A stretch of 64,000 nt of DNA. Source: Streptomyces misionensis (GTDB lineage Bacteria; Actinomycetota; Actinomycetes; Streptomycetales; Streptomycetaceae). Shown here piece by piece: positions 34,635 through 44,214 of this stretch. Within the stretch, counting starts at the first letter, position 1, and each line of letters opens with the position of its first letter. The stretch covers positions 372,001 to 436,000 of the forward strand of contig NZ_FNTD01000004.1 of the NCBI RefSeq assembly GCF_900104815.1, in the 5' to 3' direction. Below the pieces are notes generated by a model, which was given only the letters and a program-made list of their open reading frames with translations, was not told where the DNA came from and searched no databases. The translations under genes and the position numbers were made by a program.

Positions 34635-35381
34635 TCACTCGCGCCCCCGTGCCAGGTAGTCCGCCAGGCTGAGGGTCGTCCCCGCGCGCTCGGCGGGGCG
34701 GGCACCCTGCCGTGTCCCCGGTGCGGGCGGCTGGGCGGCCGTCACTTCGAGCCGGCCGATCCGCACCTGCACCACCTGCTCGGGCGCCCGGCCGGCCCGG
34801 CGCCCGGCGGACTGCGCCACGGCGGTCCGGGCCGCCGTGGTGTCCGCGGCGCCGGGGCGCGCTGCCGCGGGCGCGACGGCGGCGGGAGCGGTGCCCGTCC
34901 CCAGGGGGGTGGGGGCGGACGCCGCGGCCGGGTCGGCGGCCGTGCTCGGGTCCGGTCGCCCGGTGCCGCGTGCGGGGCCGCGGGGCGCCGGGGGCGGTGC
35001 GGCCGTCAACGGTGCGGCGGGGCGCAGCAGTTGTGCTTCGGGCAGGGCGGGCGGGGCGGTCCTCGCCGGTTCCGCCTCGGCGGAGGGCGGGGCGGTGCGG
35101 ACGACGGTCCGCTCGCGCGACGTGTGGTGGTGGACCTCGGTGACGGGCCGCCGCGGGTCGTCCCGGTCGGCGGCGGCCTCGCGGGCGGCGGGCGGCCGGG
35201 CCGCGGCCTCGTCGGTTTCCGGCACCGCACCGCGCGCCCTGACCGCCTCGACGCGTTCGAAAGGGCCGGGCAGCCGCGGCCGTACCCGGACCGTGTCCGG
35301 TGCGGTGGCGGTGTGCCGGGCGATCAGCCGGTCGAGGAAGTCGGGGGCCCGGGAGGGGTCGGTCACGGAGGAGTCAGACAT
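34635..35381 (-). CDS. proline/alanine-rich CIS-cluster protein
   Basis: About 248 residues. Only the C-terminus is ordered and recognisable: VVQVRIGRLEVTAA followed by TLSLADYLARGRE, a motif pair repeated in proteins at this position of other CIS clusters. The N-terminus has FLDRLIARHTATAPDTVRVRPRLPGPFE and the middle 150 residues are Pro/Ala/Arg low complexity. ATG 35381 overlaps the upstream gene by 8 nt; a GTG at 35387 is an alternative. Probably a particle-associated adaptor or assembly factor; no enzymatic motif. Confidence 0.68.
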   Translation of the reverse strand: MSDSSVTDPSRAPDFLDRLIARHTATAPDTVRVRPRLPGPFERVEAVRARGAVPETDEAAARPPAAREAAADRDDPRRPVTEVHHHTSRERTVVRTAPPSAEAEPARTAPPALPEAQLLRPAAPLTAAPPPAPRGPARGTGRPDPSTAADPAAASAPTPLGTGTAPAAVAPAAARPGAADTTAARTAVAQSAGRRAGRAPEQVVQVRIGRLEVTAAQPPAPGTRQGARPAERAGTTLSLADYLARGRE

Positions 35382-36102
35382 CCGCACACAGCTCCAGGTA
35401 GTAACGGCGGCGCAGCGGGCTCAGCGCCAGGATCTCCGGCTCGCTCCAGCCGTAGGCGGTGGCGAGCAGATGGACGTCGAGGAGCATGTCCCGGGCCCAG
35501 GCGTCGAGTTCGGTCCACAGGTAGGAGGCGATGTCCAGCTCGGCGCGGGTGGCGGTGCCGCACTCGGGGCAGCCGACGTTGAGCGTCACGTCGGCGCCGG
35601 GGTCGGCGGCCTGCGCGGCCTCGGCGATCCGCCGCTGTACCGGTGCGGGGAGGGCGTCGGCGGTGCGGGGCGTCCCGTCGTGGGTCGCCGAGACCAGGCA
35701 GCGGGCGAGCAGCGCGGCGCGCGGGTCGGCGGCACGGGCCGCGGCCGTGAGGTCGGCCGCGGCGGGCAGCCGGAAGGCGATGTCCCAGCCGCCCTCCGTC
35801 AGCCGCACGACGTGCCGTGCGGGCCGGTCGAGGGACCGGGCGAACTCCCCCGCGTCCAGTTCGAACTCCATGTCCGCGCCGCACGCGTGGCAGTCCAGCC
35901 GCACCTGCATCCGCTCCCCGAACAGGGCGCGGCGCAGGGCGAGCAGGTCGCCCTCGCGCTCACCGAGCGGTACGGCGGGCAGCGCCGTGGCGTCGAGGTC
36001 CGGGCGCGCCGTGCCGTGCAGCAGCAGGGCGCGCCCGGCGGGCGCCTCGGCGAGGCCCGCCTCCCAGGTGGCCAGCAGCACGGCCGCCCCGGTGTTCGCC
36101 AT
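35374..36102 (-). CDS. T4 gp51-like baseplate hub assembly chaperone with zinc-ribbon cysteines
   Basis: A 242-residue protein. The C-terminal LDAWARDMLLDVHLLATAYGWSEPEILALSPLRRRYYLELC is the signature of the T4-family baseplate (hub assembly) proteins seen in CIS loci. Two CxxC pairs, CHAC near residue 71 and CPEC near 176, probably coordinate one zinc ion. In T4 the related factor helps hub assembly and is not in the finished particle; here the role is inferred from family and position right after the tube gene. Confidence 0.75.
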   Translation of the reverse strand: MANTGAAVLLATWEAGLAEAPAGRALLLHGTARPDLDATALPAVPLGEREGDLLALRRALFGERMQVRLDCHACGADMEFELDAGEFARSLDRPARHVVRLTEGGWDIAFRLPAAADLTAAARAADPRAALLARCLVSATHDGTPRTADALPAPVQRRIAEAAQAADPGADVTLNVGCPECGTATRAELDIASYLWTELDAWARDMLLDVHLLATAYGWSEPEILALSPLRRRYYLELCADV

Positions 36103-36140
36103 GTGTTCCCCCCGGTTCCTCTCACCTCACCGCGCGTCGC

Positions 36141-36665
36141 TCAGGCCGGGTTGAGGAAGGAGGGTTCCTCGGGCTCGGGTACTTCGTAGTCCCGTTCCCA
36201 GCCCTCGCATTCGAGCTTCAGCGACTGGATGGCCACGGCGTTGGCGTTGGCGTCGAGTTCGCCGAGGACCTGGTACTCGCTGGGCCAGGTCCGGTACAGC
36301 TTGTGCGAGACGGCGACCTGGCCGGCCTCGTTGAGGACCTGGATGACGATGTCCTTGCGGAAGTCGGCGAGGGAGACCTCGGCGCCGAGGCCCGCGCCGA
36401 CCTGCCAGACCTTGTTGGCCCAGCGGTCGAACTCGGGGTCGTGGGTGACGCCCCGTTCCAGCGTGATGCCGTCGAACTCGGAGCGCCCCGGCGACTTGCG
36501 CGGGGAACTGGGGTCGCCGCCGTGGCGGTGCTTGACGACCTCGGTGGTGCGCTTGAGCGGGCTGATCTTGCTGATGCCGGCGACCGTACGACCGTCCCAC
36601 AGGACCAGGAACTTGAAGTTCTTGTAGGGGTCGAAACGATGGGCGTTGACGGTGAACTCTGCCAT
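36141..36665 (-). CDS. CIS inner tube protein (gp19/Hcp-like, Pvc1/5)
   Basis: A 174-residue tube protein: AHRFDPYKNFKFLVLWDGRTVAGISKISPLKRTTEVVKHRHGGDPSSPRKSPGRSEFDGITLERGVTHDPEFDRWANKVW. The G-RSEFDGITLERGxTHDxxFxxW motif is diagnostic of phage/CIS tail tube proteins. Hexamers stack into the tube that the sheath drives out. One tube gene is found in this locus, where Pvc has two. It lies 34 nt downstream of the sheath gene. Confidence 0.94.
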   Translation of the reverse strand: MAEFTVNAHRFDPYKNFKFLVLWDGRTVAGISKISPLKRTTEVVKHRHGGDPSSPRKSPGRSEFDGITLERGVTHDPEFDRWANKVWQVGAGLGAEVSLADFRKDIVIQVLNEAGQVAVSHKLYRTWPSEYQVLGELDANANAVAIQSLKLECEGWERDYEVPEPEEPSFLNPA

Positions 36666-36699
36666 CGGATTCCTTCGGCTCTCCAGGATTCCCGCGGGA

Positions 36700-38559
36700 C
36701 TACAGCTCGAACTGGCCGGACGTCTGCTGGATCTTCACGATCACGAACTCGGCGGGCCGCACCGGTGCGATGCCGACCAGGACGTTCACGATGCCGTTCG
36801 CGATGTCCTCGTCGGTGGTGGTGTCGCTGTCGCACTTGACGAAGTAGGCCTCGCGCGGGGTGCCGCCCTTGAAGGCGCCCTGCCGGAAGAGGGTGTGCAG
36901 GTACGAGGAGGCGGCCAGCCTGATCTGCTGCCACAGGTTCTCGTCGTTGGGTTCGAACACCACCCATTGCAGGCCGCGTTGGAGGCTCTCCTCGACGTGC
37001 AGGGCGAGCCGTCGTACGGGCACGTACTTCCACTCGCCGTCCAGCGCGTCGGTGCCCTCCAGGGTGCGGGCGCCCCAGACGGTCGGACCGGTCAGCGGGA
37101 ACGTGCGCAGGCAGTTGACGCCGAGCGGGTTGAGCAGTCCGGTCTCCCGGTCGGTCAGGTCAACGGTGAGGGAGTGCACGCCGGCGAGCCGGGCCTCGGT
37201 GCCGGCGGGCGCCTTCCACACGCCGCGCTCGGCGTCGGTGCGCGCGATGACGCCGGCGACCGCGCCGCAGGCCGGGAAGGCGCGCAGCCGTCCGGTGAGC
37301 GGGTCGGTCAGTTGGAGGTGCGGGAAGTACAGGCCGGCGTGGTTGCCGCGCACCGCGTCGAAGGCGGCGACGCCGGCGCGGGCCGTGTCGACGCTGACCC
37401 AGGTGGACGGGGCGTCGACGAGCAGGAAGATCCGCCGCTCCTCGCACAGCCGCTGCGCGGCGGAGACGACCGTGACGGCGTCCTCGGTCTTCTCGTACGC
37501 GGCGAGTTCGGGCAGCGCGAGGAGGTTGACGTCGGCTGCCTGGCGCAGCGCCTGGATGCCGGTCTTGGCGGCCTCGGAGCCGATCAGGTCGCGGGGTCCG
37601 GGTGCCTCGCCGTCCTCGCCGCCGGCCAGCGGGAAGACGGGCGGGTTGACCGAGGCTTCCAGGCCGAGGTCGTTGGCGCACTCGCCGACGAAGCGGACGA
37701 CGTCCTCGGGGTCGGTGGAGCCTGCGACGACCTGGAGGCGGCGGCCGAACGCGGTGACCTCGGTGCCGGCGAAGGCGTGCTTGCCGGGTGCGTCGGGCAG
37801 GGCGCGCAGCTTGCGTTCGAGCAGCAGCGCCAGCTCGGCGACCGAGCACGGTGCCTCGCCGTCGCTCTCGGGGTCGTAGAGGGTGCACTCGCGCTCCACG
37901 TCGCCGATCTTGACGGTGAGGTCGACGGCGAGGTCGGGCAGCCGGTGGCCGAACGGTTTGGAGACGGTGCCGGACGGGTCGGGGCGGCCCTCGCCGACCG
38001 CGTCGACGCGGATCAGCCGGGAGCCGGCGTTGACGACGGTGGGGGCGTGGCGGTCGCTGGCCGGGTCCATGGACAGGCCGGTGAAGCTCTCGCGGGCCGC
38101 GCCCCGGGCGTCGTGGACGCGCAGGTTGAAGGTGTCGTCGGGGCAGGGGGTGTCGTGGTCGACGGCCACGCGCAGGCCGTTGCCCCACACGCCGGGCTCC
38201 TTGGCGCGCACCTCCAGGACGTCGCTGTCGCTGTGCCCCTCGGTGGACTTCAGGGTGACGCGGGCGGCCTTGCCGCTGCCGGCCTTGGTGACCCGGACGA
38301 CGACGGCGACGGTGCCGCCGTTGCCGAAGAACTGGTGGACCGCGTAGCCGACCGCGCTGCGCGCGCCGAGGCCGCCGAATCGGCGTTCGAACTCCGCGAA
38401 GCTGGTGACGCGCACCGGCTCGTTGAGCGGACCGCGCCGGGTGTGGCCGACGAAAGCGGTCACCGACGTGGTCAGGGTCGAGATGGTGCGGGTGCTGCTG
38501 GGAAGCTCTTCGACGTAGACGCCGGGATACGTCGGCTTGGCGGCGCTCACCGAGCTCAT
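36700..38559 (-). CDS. CIS contractile sheath protein
   Basis: A 619-residue sheath. N-terminus TYPGVYVEELPSSTRTISTLTTSVTAFVGHTRRGPLNEPVRVTSFAEFERRFGG and C-terminus WVVFEPNDENLWQQIRLAASSYLHTLFRQGAFKGGTPREAYFVKCDSDTTT, both hallmark regions of tail sheath proteins whose N- and C-terminal arms interlock in the lattice. It is a long sheath, with a variable domain inserted in the middle (about 120-330) likely exposed on the outside. Strong AGGAGG at 38570-38575 and first position in the 29.5-kb operon fit the need for many copies. Confidence 0.95.
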   Translation of the reverse strand: MSSVSAAKPTYPGVYVEELPSSTRTISTLTTSVTAFVGHTRRGPLNEPVRVTSFAEFERRFGGLGARSAVGYAVHQFFGNGGTVAVVVRVTKAGSGKAARVTLKSTEGHSDSDVLEVRAKEPGVWGNGLRVAVDHDTPCPDDTFNLRVHDARGAARESFTGLSMDPASDRHAPTVVNAGSRLIRVDAVGEGRPDPSGTVSKPFGHRLPDLAVDLTVKIGDVERECTLYDPESDGEAPCSVAELALLLERKLRALPDAPGKHAFAGTEVTAFGRRLQVVAGSTDPEDVVRFVGECANDLGLEASVNPPVFPLAGGEDGEAPGPRDLIGSEAAKTGIQALRQAADVNLLALPELAAYEKTEDAVTVVSAAQRLCEERRIFLLVDAPSTWVSVDTARAGVAAFDAVRGNHAGLYFPHLQLTDPLTGRLRAFPACGAVAGVIARTDAERGVWKAPAGTEARLAGVHSLTVDLTDRETGLLNPLGVNCLRTFPLTGPTVWGARTLEGTDALDGEWKYVPVRRLALHVEESLQRGLQWVVFEPNDENLWQQIRLAASSYLHTLFRQGAFKGGTPREAYFVKCDSDTTTDEDIANGIVNVLVGIAPVRPAEFVIVKIQQTSGQFEL

Positions 38560-39057
38560 CGGCTTTCCCCCTCCTGTCCCTGTCTCGGGCACCGGACAAT
38601 GGCACCAAGAGGCAGGCGGCAAAGAGACAGGTTCCGGTTCGGCGCGGCGGACGACCCCACGCAACCGGCCGGTCAACGCTGGACGTGCACCCGCATCAGA
38701 TTCCCCCGCCAGTTCCCGGTCGGCGGTCGGCCGGCCGGGGCAAGCAACGCTTGTGACTCCTGATGCTCGTAGACGAACCCACCTTGAGGCATGGGGAGTT
38801 GGGCCAGCAAGCCGCGTTCCGGCCACCCCAAAGGAAGGTTTCGTGAAGGTAAATGCCAGGTATTATCGCATCCCGCACGCATGTCACCGACAACAGGCCC
38901 GAAGGATCTTCACAGGAAATGCCGAGGGAATGTGACGGTTCAATTCCGGCACATTTTGGATCACCTACGAGCGTCCGGAATTCGACTTCGCTCACATTCG
39001 TGGTGGCGGATTCCGGTGTTTATGGTCCGCGTGCAGGGCGGGGCGACCCCACGTCAC
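38560..39057. other. gene-free, AT-richer leader region upstream of the CIS operon
   Basis: About 500 bp without a gene I can support. It must hold the CIS promoter on the minus strand. The part from about 38820 to 39000 is clearly less GC-rich than its surroundings. Short open frames exist on both strands but lack ribosome binding sites and codon bias. Confidence 0.6.
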
Positions 39058-39660
39058 TCAGGCATGCCGTCCCCACCGCCCCCGGTGGACGACCTCCGCC
39101 GCGTCGCGTCGGCGTTCTTCGATGCCGGGGCTCTGCGGGGGCAGTTCGTCGGCCCGGTAGCCGACCGTGATGGCGCCGATGGGGTCGTACTCGTCGGGGA
39201 TGCCGAACTCGGTGCGGAACGGTGGGAGATGCTCGGGCATGATGCCGAAGAAGCAGGCTCCCAGGCCCTCGTCGACGGCCGTCAGCAGCATCAGCAGGGA
39301 GGCCATCCCGGTGTCGATGTACCAGTACGGCGCGGGCCAGCGGGCCTCGTCGCGGTCCACCCAGCCCTTGCCGGGTTCGGCGTAGCGGTCGAGGTAGGCC
39401 GCCTTGTGGGCCAGGGGGACCACGACCAGCGGGGCGTCCTGCATGGTCGGCGTCTTCTCGACCCGGGTGGGGACGAACGGCCAGAAGCGGGCCCGGTCGG
39501 CGGGGTCGGTCAGGGCGAGGAAGGCCCAGCCCTGCGAGAAGCCGGCCGAGGGAGCGCGCAGGGCGGAGGCGAGGACGCGCTCGACCACCTCGGGGGCCAG
39601 CGGTTTGTCGGAATAGTGCCGGACCATGCGCCTGCGGCGGACCACCTCGGAGAATTCCAT
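39058..39660 (-). CDS. nitroreductase-family FMN protein
   Basis: A 200-residue protein: MEFSEVVRRRRMVRHYSDKPLAPEVVERVLASALRAPSAGFSQGWAFLAL is the classical nitroreductase start (FMN-binding RRRxxRxY and APSAxxxQ), and YIDTGMASLLMLLTAVDEGLGACFFG the core helix and strand. It uses NAD(P)H to reduce nitro, quinone or related substrates; substrate unknown. ATG 39660 removes an unsupported upstream extension. It lies downstream of the quinone oxidoreductase on the same strand (64 nt). Confidence 0.85.
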   Translation of the reverse strand: MEFSEVVRRRRMVRHYSDKPLAPEVVERVLASALRAPSAGFSQGWAFLALTDPADRARFWPFVPTRVEKTPTMQDAPLVVVPLAHKAAYLDRYAEPGKGWVDRDEARWPAPYWYIDTGMASLLMLLTAVDEGLGACFFGIMPEHLPPFRTEFGIPDEYDPIGAITVGYRADELPPQSPGIEERRRDAAEVVHRGRWGRHA

Positions 39661-39724
39661 GGCGCGAGATCCTGCCACGCGCGCCTCGGGCGGCACAGTG
39701 GTTCCATCCGGCCGCCCGCCCGGC

Positions 39725-40603
39725 TCAGAACAGCAGGACCACCTTGCCCGCCAGGCCGCCCGCCTCGAAGTGCTCGTGGGCCGCGCGCACCTCGGTGACC
39801 GGGTAGTGCGCGGCCACCCGTACCCGCAGCCGCCCGGCGTCGACCAGAGCGGCCAGTTCCGCCAGGTCCTTCCCGCTCTCCTGGACGTAGCTCTTGGCGG
39901 CACCGGGCACGTCCGGCAGCGGCTCGTCGGCGATCGAGACGTACCGGCCGCCGTCCGCGAGCGCGGCGGACACGTCGACACCCGCGGTGTCGAGCACCGC
40001 GTCGTACGCCCCCCGGGGCAGTTCCGCGGCCGAGCACGTCACCTCCGAGGCGCCGAACTCCCTTACGATTTCGATGTGTTCGGGGCGGGATACCAGTGCG
40101 TCGACCGTCACGCCGGTCCGCCGGGCCAGCTGGACCGAAAGGCCGCCCACCGCGCCCGCGGCCCCGGTCACCAGCAGGCGGGCGCGGTCTTCCAGGCGCA
40201 GCGCGGCGAGCGCCTGCACCGCCGTGGTCCCGGCGAGCGGCAGCGTCGCGGCCTCGGGCAGGGTGAGCGTCGCGGGGGCGTGGGCCAGCAGCCGCTCCGG
40301 CAGCCGGACCAGCTCGGCCCAGGTGCCCAGGCCGGTGGCCAGCTGCGCGGACATGGCGATCACCCGGTCGCCGACCGCGAACCGCGCCGAGTCGCTCGCG
40401 ACGACGATGCCGGCCAGGTCCCAGCCCAGGGTCGCGGGCAGGGCGGGGCCCACGTCCCAGGCCCGGGTCTTCCAGTCCACCGGGTTCAGGCTGCTCGCGA
40501 CCGTCCGCACCAGCACCTCGCCCGCGTCCGGCGCCGGGTCGGCCACCTCCCGCACGGTGAGCACCTCGGGACCACCGTGGACATCGATCTGTACCGCGCG
40601 CAT
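39725..40603 (-). CDS. NADP-dependent quinone oxidoreductase/zinc-less medium-chain dehydrogenase
   Basis: A 292-residue MDR protein: VQIDVHGGPEVLTVREVADPAPDAGEVLVRTVASSLNPVDWKTRAW, then GWDLAGIVVASDSARFAVGDRVI, TAVQALAALRLEDRARLLVTGAAGAVGGLSVQLARRTG (nucleotide-binding GxxGxxG), ending HFEAGGLAGKVVLLF. No zinc-binding cysteines, so it belongs to the quinone oxidoreductase/crotonase-reductase-like group. GAGGAG precedes ATG 40603. Divergent from the MerR regulator at 40720, whose operator lies in its promoter spacer. Confidence 0.88.
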   Translation of the reverse strand: MRAVQIDVHGGPEVLTVREVADPAPDAGEVLVRTVASSLNPVDWKTRAWDVGPALPATLGWDLAGIVVASDSARFAVGDRVIAMSAQLATGLGTWAELVRLPERLLAHAPATLTLPEAATLPLAGTTAVQALAALRLEDRARLLVTGAAGAVGGLSVQLARRTGVTVDALVSRPEHIEIVREFGASEVTCSAAELPRGAYDAVLDTAGVDVSAALADGGRYVSIADEPLPDVPGAAKSYVQESGKDLAELAALVDAGRLRVRVAAHYPVTEVRAAHEHFEAGGLAGKVVLLF

Positions 40604-40672
40604 GACGACAACTCCTCGTGTTCCAGGCCGGATCACCGGCCGCGGTGACCGTTCGGCCACGGCTCGGAGTTC

Positions 40673-40704
40673 ACGCTAAAGTCTGACACCGGTGTGAGAG
40701 TCAA
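40673..40704 (-). promoter_or_regulatory. MerR-type promoter with palindromic operator in a 19-bp spacer
   Basis: Reading the minus strand: -35 TTGACT (40704-40699), spacer of 19 bp carrying the near-perfect dyad CTCACACCGGTGTCAG (40698-40683), and -10 TTAGCG or TAGCGT (about 40679-40673). An over-long spacer containing the operator is the classical MerR-activated promoter layout. It points at the oxidoreductase gene at 40603. Confidence 0.75.
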
Positions 40705-40719
40705 GCCGTGGAGGCCGTC

Positions 40720-41121
40720 ATGCGCATCGGTGAGATGGTGCGGCGCACCGGGGTCGCCGAGCGGCTGCTGCGCTACTACGAGGAGCAGGGCCTGCTGGCA
40801 CCGGAGCGCCTGCCCAGCGGTTACCGCGTCTACGACGAGCAGGACGTCGAGACGGTCCGCCGGATCCGTACGCTGCTCGCCGCCGGGCTCACCACGGACA
40901 CCATCGCGCGGGTGCTGCCGTGCGTCCGCGACGAGGGCGAGCGGCTGGTGCCGGTCTGCGCCGACCTGGTCGCGGAGCTGCGCCGGGAGCGTGAGCGGAT
41001 CACCCGTGCCATCGACGACCTCCAGGCGTCGCGCGGCATGCTGGACACCGTCATCGAAGCCGGTCCGCGGTCGGCTCCGGCGGGCGCCCCGGCGGCCCGC
41101 GCGGGCGGCCGGCCGGACTGA
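40720..41121 (+). CDS. MerR-family transcriptional regulator
   Basis: A 133-residue regulator: MRIGEMVRRTGVAERLLRYYEEQGLLAPERLPSGYRVYDEQDVETVRRIRTLLAAGLTTDTIARVLP is the winged helix of MerR proteins (RYYEEQGLL), followed by a dimerisation helix LVAELRRERERITRAIDDLQASRGMLDTVI. The C-terminus is short and lacks metal-binding cysteines, so it likely senses an organic compound or redox stress. ATG 40720 has GAGG 5 nt upstream and is better than GTG 40708. It probably controls the divergent oxidoreductase and itself. Confidence 0.9.
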   Translation: MRIGEMVRRTGVAERLLRYYEEQGLLAPERLPSGYRVYDEQDVETVRRIRTLLAAGLTTDTIARVLPCVRDEGERLVPVCADLVAELRRERERITRAIDDLQASRGMLDTVIEAGPRSAPAGAPAARAGGRPD

Positions 41122-41234
41122 CCCGGCGGCCGGACCGACGCGCCGCCGCCCGGGCTACCCGCCCGTACAATTCGATCCCGGACGATCGCGGGCCGTACGG
41201 GCCGCGGTCCAGACGACGAGGTGAGGGGGCGCCC

Positions 41235-41807
41235 GTGCCCAGCCAGCGGTCCATCGGCGAGGCGGAGAAGCTCGCGGAGGCGAAGCTCGGCGGCATCTCC
41301 CTGCGCCGGGAGCAGATGGCCGCCGTGGCCAACATCTACCGTGCCGCGTCGGCCGTCCGCCAGCACCTGGAGAACTCGGTGCTGCGCGGCTCCGACCTGA
41401 CCTGGACCGCCTTCGTGGTGCTGTGGGTCGTGTGGGTGTGGGGCGAGTCGGAGACCCGGCACGTGGCCGAGGAGGCGGGGATCTCCAAGGGCACCCTGAC
41501 CGGGGTGTCCCGGACGCTGGAGTCGCGGGGCCTGCTGCGGCGCACCGGCCACCCCACGGACGGCCGGCTCGTCCTGCTGGCCCTCACCGAGGCGGGCGAG
41601 GACTTCATGCGCCGGGTCTTCCCCGCGTTCAACGAGGAGGAGGCCTTCGTCACCGCCCGCCTCAGCGACGAGGAGTGCCGTGACCTCGCCAGCGTTCTGC
41701 GCCGTGTGGTGCTCCAGGTCGAGGAGGAGGGCGAGGAGCGGCGCAGGTCGCTGCTGAACGGCGAGGAACCGACTCCGCGCCGCAGCGGGCGGCGGGCCCG
41801 GAAGTAG
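41235..41807 (+). CDS. MarR-family transcriptional regulator
   Basis: A 190-residue winged-helix protein: VLWVVWVWGESETRHVAEEAGISKGTLTGVSRTLESRGLLRRTGHPTDGRLVLLALTEAGEDFMRRVFP contains the MarR recognition helix and the basic wing (HPTDGRLVLLALT). GTG 41235 follows GAGGTGAGGGGG. It converges on the PuuD-like gene and faces it across a shared terminator; as a single gene next to amine-catabolic genes it may regulate them, although the operators found there look like TetR sites. Confidence 0.85.
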   Translation: MPSQRSIGEAEKLAEAKLGGISLRREQMAAVANIYRAASAVRQHLENSVLRGSDLTWTAFVVLWVVWVWGESETRHVAEEAGISKGTLTGVSRTLESRGLLRRTGHPTDGRLVLLALTEAGEDFMRRVFPAFNEEEAFVTARLSDEECRDLASVLRRVVLQVEEEGEERRRSLLNGEEPTPRRSGRRARK

Positions 41808-41867
41808 CTCCCGCGCCACGACGGCGGCGGGCCCGGAAGCAGCCCCACGCCACAACGGCGGGCCCCC

Positions 41868-41892
41868 GCAAGCAGCCCCGGTGGCTGCTTGC
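41868..41892. terminator. bidirectional terminator between the MarR and PuuD-like genes
   Basis: GCAAGCAGCC, 5-nt loop, GGCTGCTTGC: a perfect 10-bp stem between two convergent genes. Just upstream, 41785-41865 contains two imperfect copies of a GGCGGGCCCGGAAG-rich segment of about 33 bp. Confidence 0.7.
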
Positions 41893-41911
41893 CGGGACCC
41901 CCCCCGTCCCG

Positions 41912-42624
41912 TTACCGGGCCCGTTCCACCAGCGCGTCGAAGAGCCGCTGCTGCGCCGGGTCCTCGTGCGCGGTGTCCTCCGGATGCCACTGCACGGCGA
42001 GCAACAGGCCGTCGTGCGAAGGGAGTTCGACCGCCTCCACGGTTCCGTCGGCGGCCCGCGCGGTGACCGTGAGCCCCTCGCCGAGCCGGTCCAGGCGCTG
42101 GTGGTGGTAGCAGGACGCCTCGGCCTTGTCGGTGCCGGTGATCCGGGCCACCGCCGAACCGGGGGCGAGGGCGACGGGGTGCCTGAGGTGGCGGTGGTCG
42201 CGGTCGGGTCCGCCCATGTCCTGGTGCAGGGTGCCGCCCAGGACGGTGTTCACCACCTGGAGGCCCCGGCACACGGCCAGCAGCGGCAGCCCGGTCGCGA
42301 GGGCCTGACGGGCGAGTTCCAGGTCGAAGGCGTCCTGCTCGTCGTCCACGTCGTAGACGGTGTCGTGGGTGTGCGCGGCGCCGTAGCGGTGGGGGGCGAG
42401 GTCGCCGCCGCCGGGCAGCAGCAGGCCGTCGAACCGGGCGAGGCGGACGGCGACCTCGGCGGGGTCGGCCGTGCCGCCGGGGGCGTGCGGGTGCAGGGTG
42501 ACGGGCTCGCCGCCCGCCCGCCACACGGCCTCGACGAGGGCGCGCGCGTTGACCTCGGCGGCGTGCCGCAGCGCGGAGGCGGTGGCGGAGAAGCGGGCGG
42601 GTACGGCGATCAGCGGGCGGTGGG

Positions 42625-42628
<4 letters not shown>
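41912..42628 (-). CDS. gamma-glutamyl-amine hydrolase, PuuD-like (class I glutamine amidotransferase fold)
   Basis: A 238-residue protein. Nucleophile C120 in LLAVCRGLQVVN, catalytic His in QWHPEDTAHED, and DGLLLPGGGDLAPHRYG of the peptidase C26 group. PuuD removes the gamma-glutamyl group from gamma-glutamyl-GABA. GTG 42628 overlaps the aldehyde dehydrogenase stop (GTGA), so hydrolase and dehydrogenase are coupled. With the permease and a GS-like ligase this completes a gamma-glutamylation route for an amine; the substrate cannot be told from sequence. Confidence 0.85.
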
Positions 42629-44115
<1,487 letters not shown>

Positions 44116-44214
44116 GCGGTCCTCCGGTCCATGGGTCGTACGGTCCTCCGGTGTGCGGAGGGGCCGCCCGCCGCGCGTCGCGGGGGCCGCGCGGCGGGCG
44201 GGCGGGTGGTGGGT

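Noticed and set aside
38673..38995. Short minus-strand open frames in the leader upstream of the CIS sheath gene
   Set aside because: No Shine-Dalgarno sequence, GTG or weak starts and no codon bias; treated as leader sequence.
41785..41865. Two near-identical GGCGGGCCCGGAAG-rich segments as a possible mobile-element end
   Set aside because: Only about 33 bp, imperfect, next to a terminator and without a transposase; more likely local duplication.
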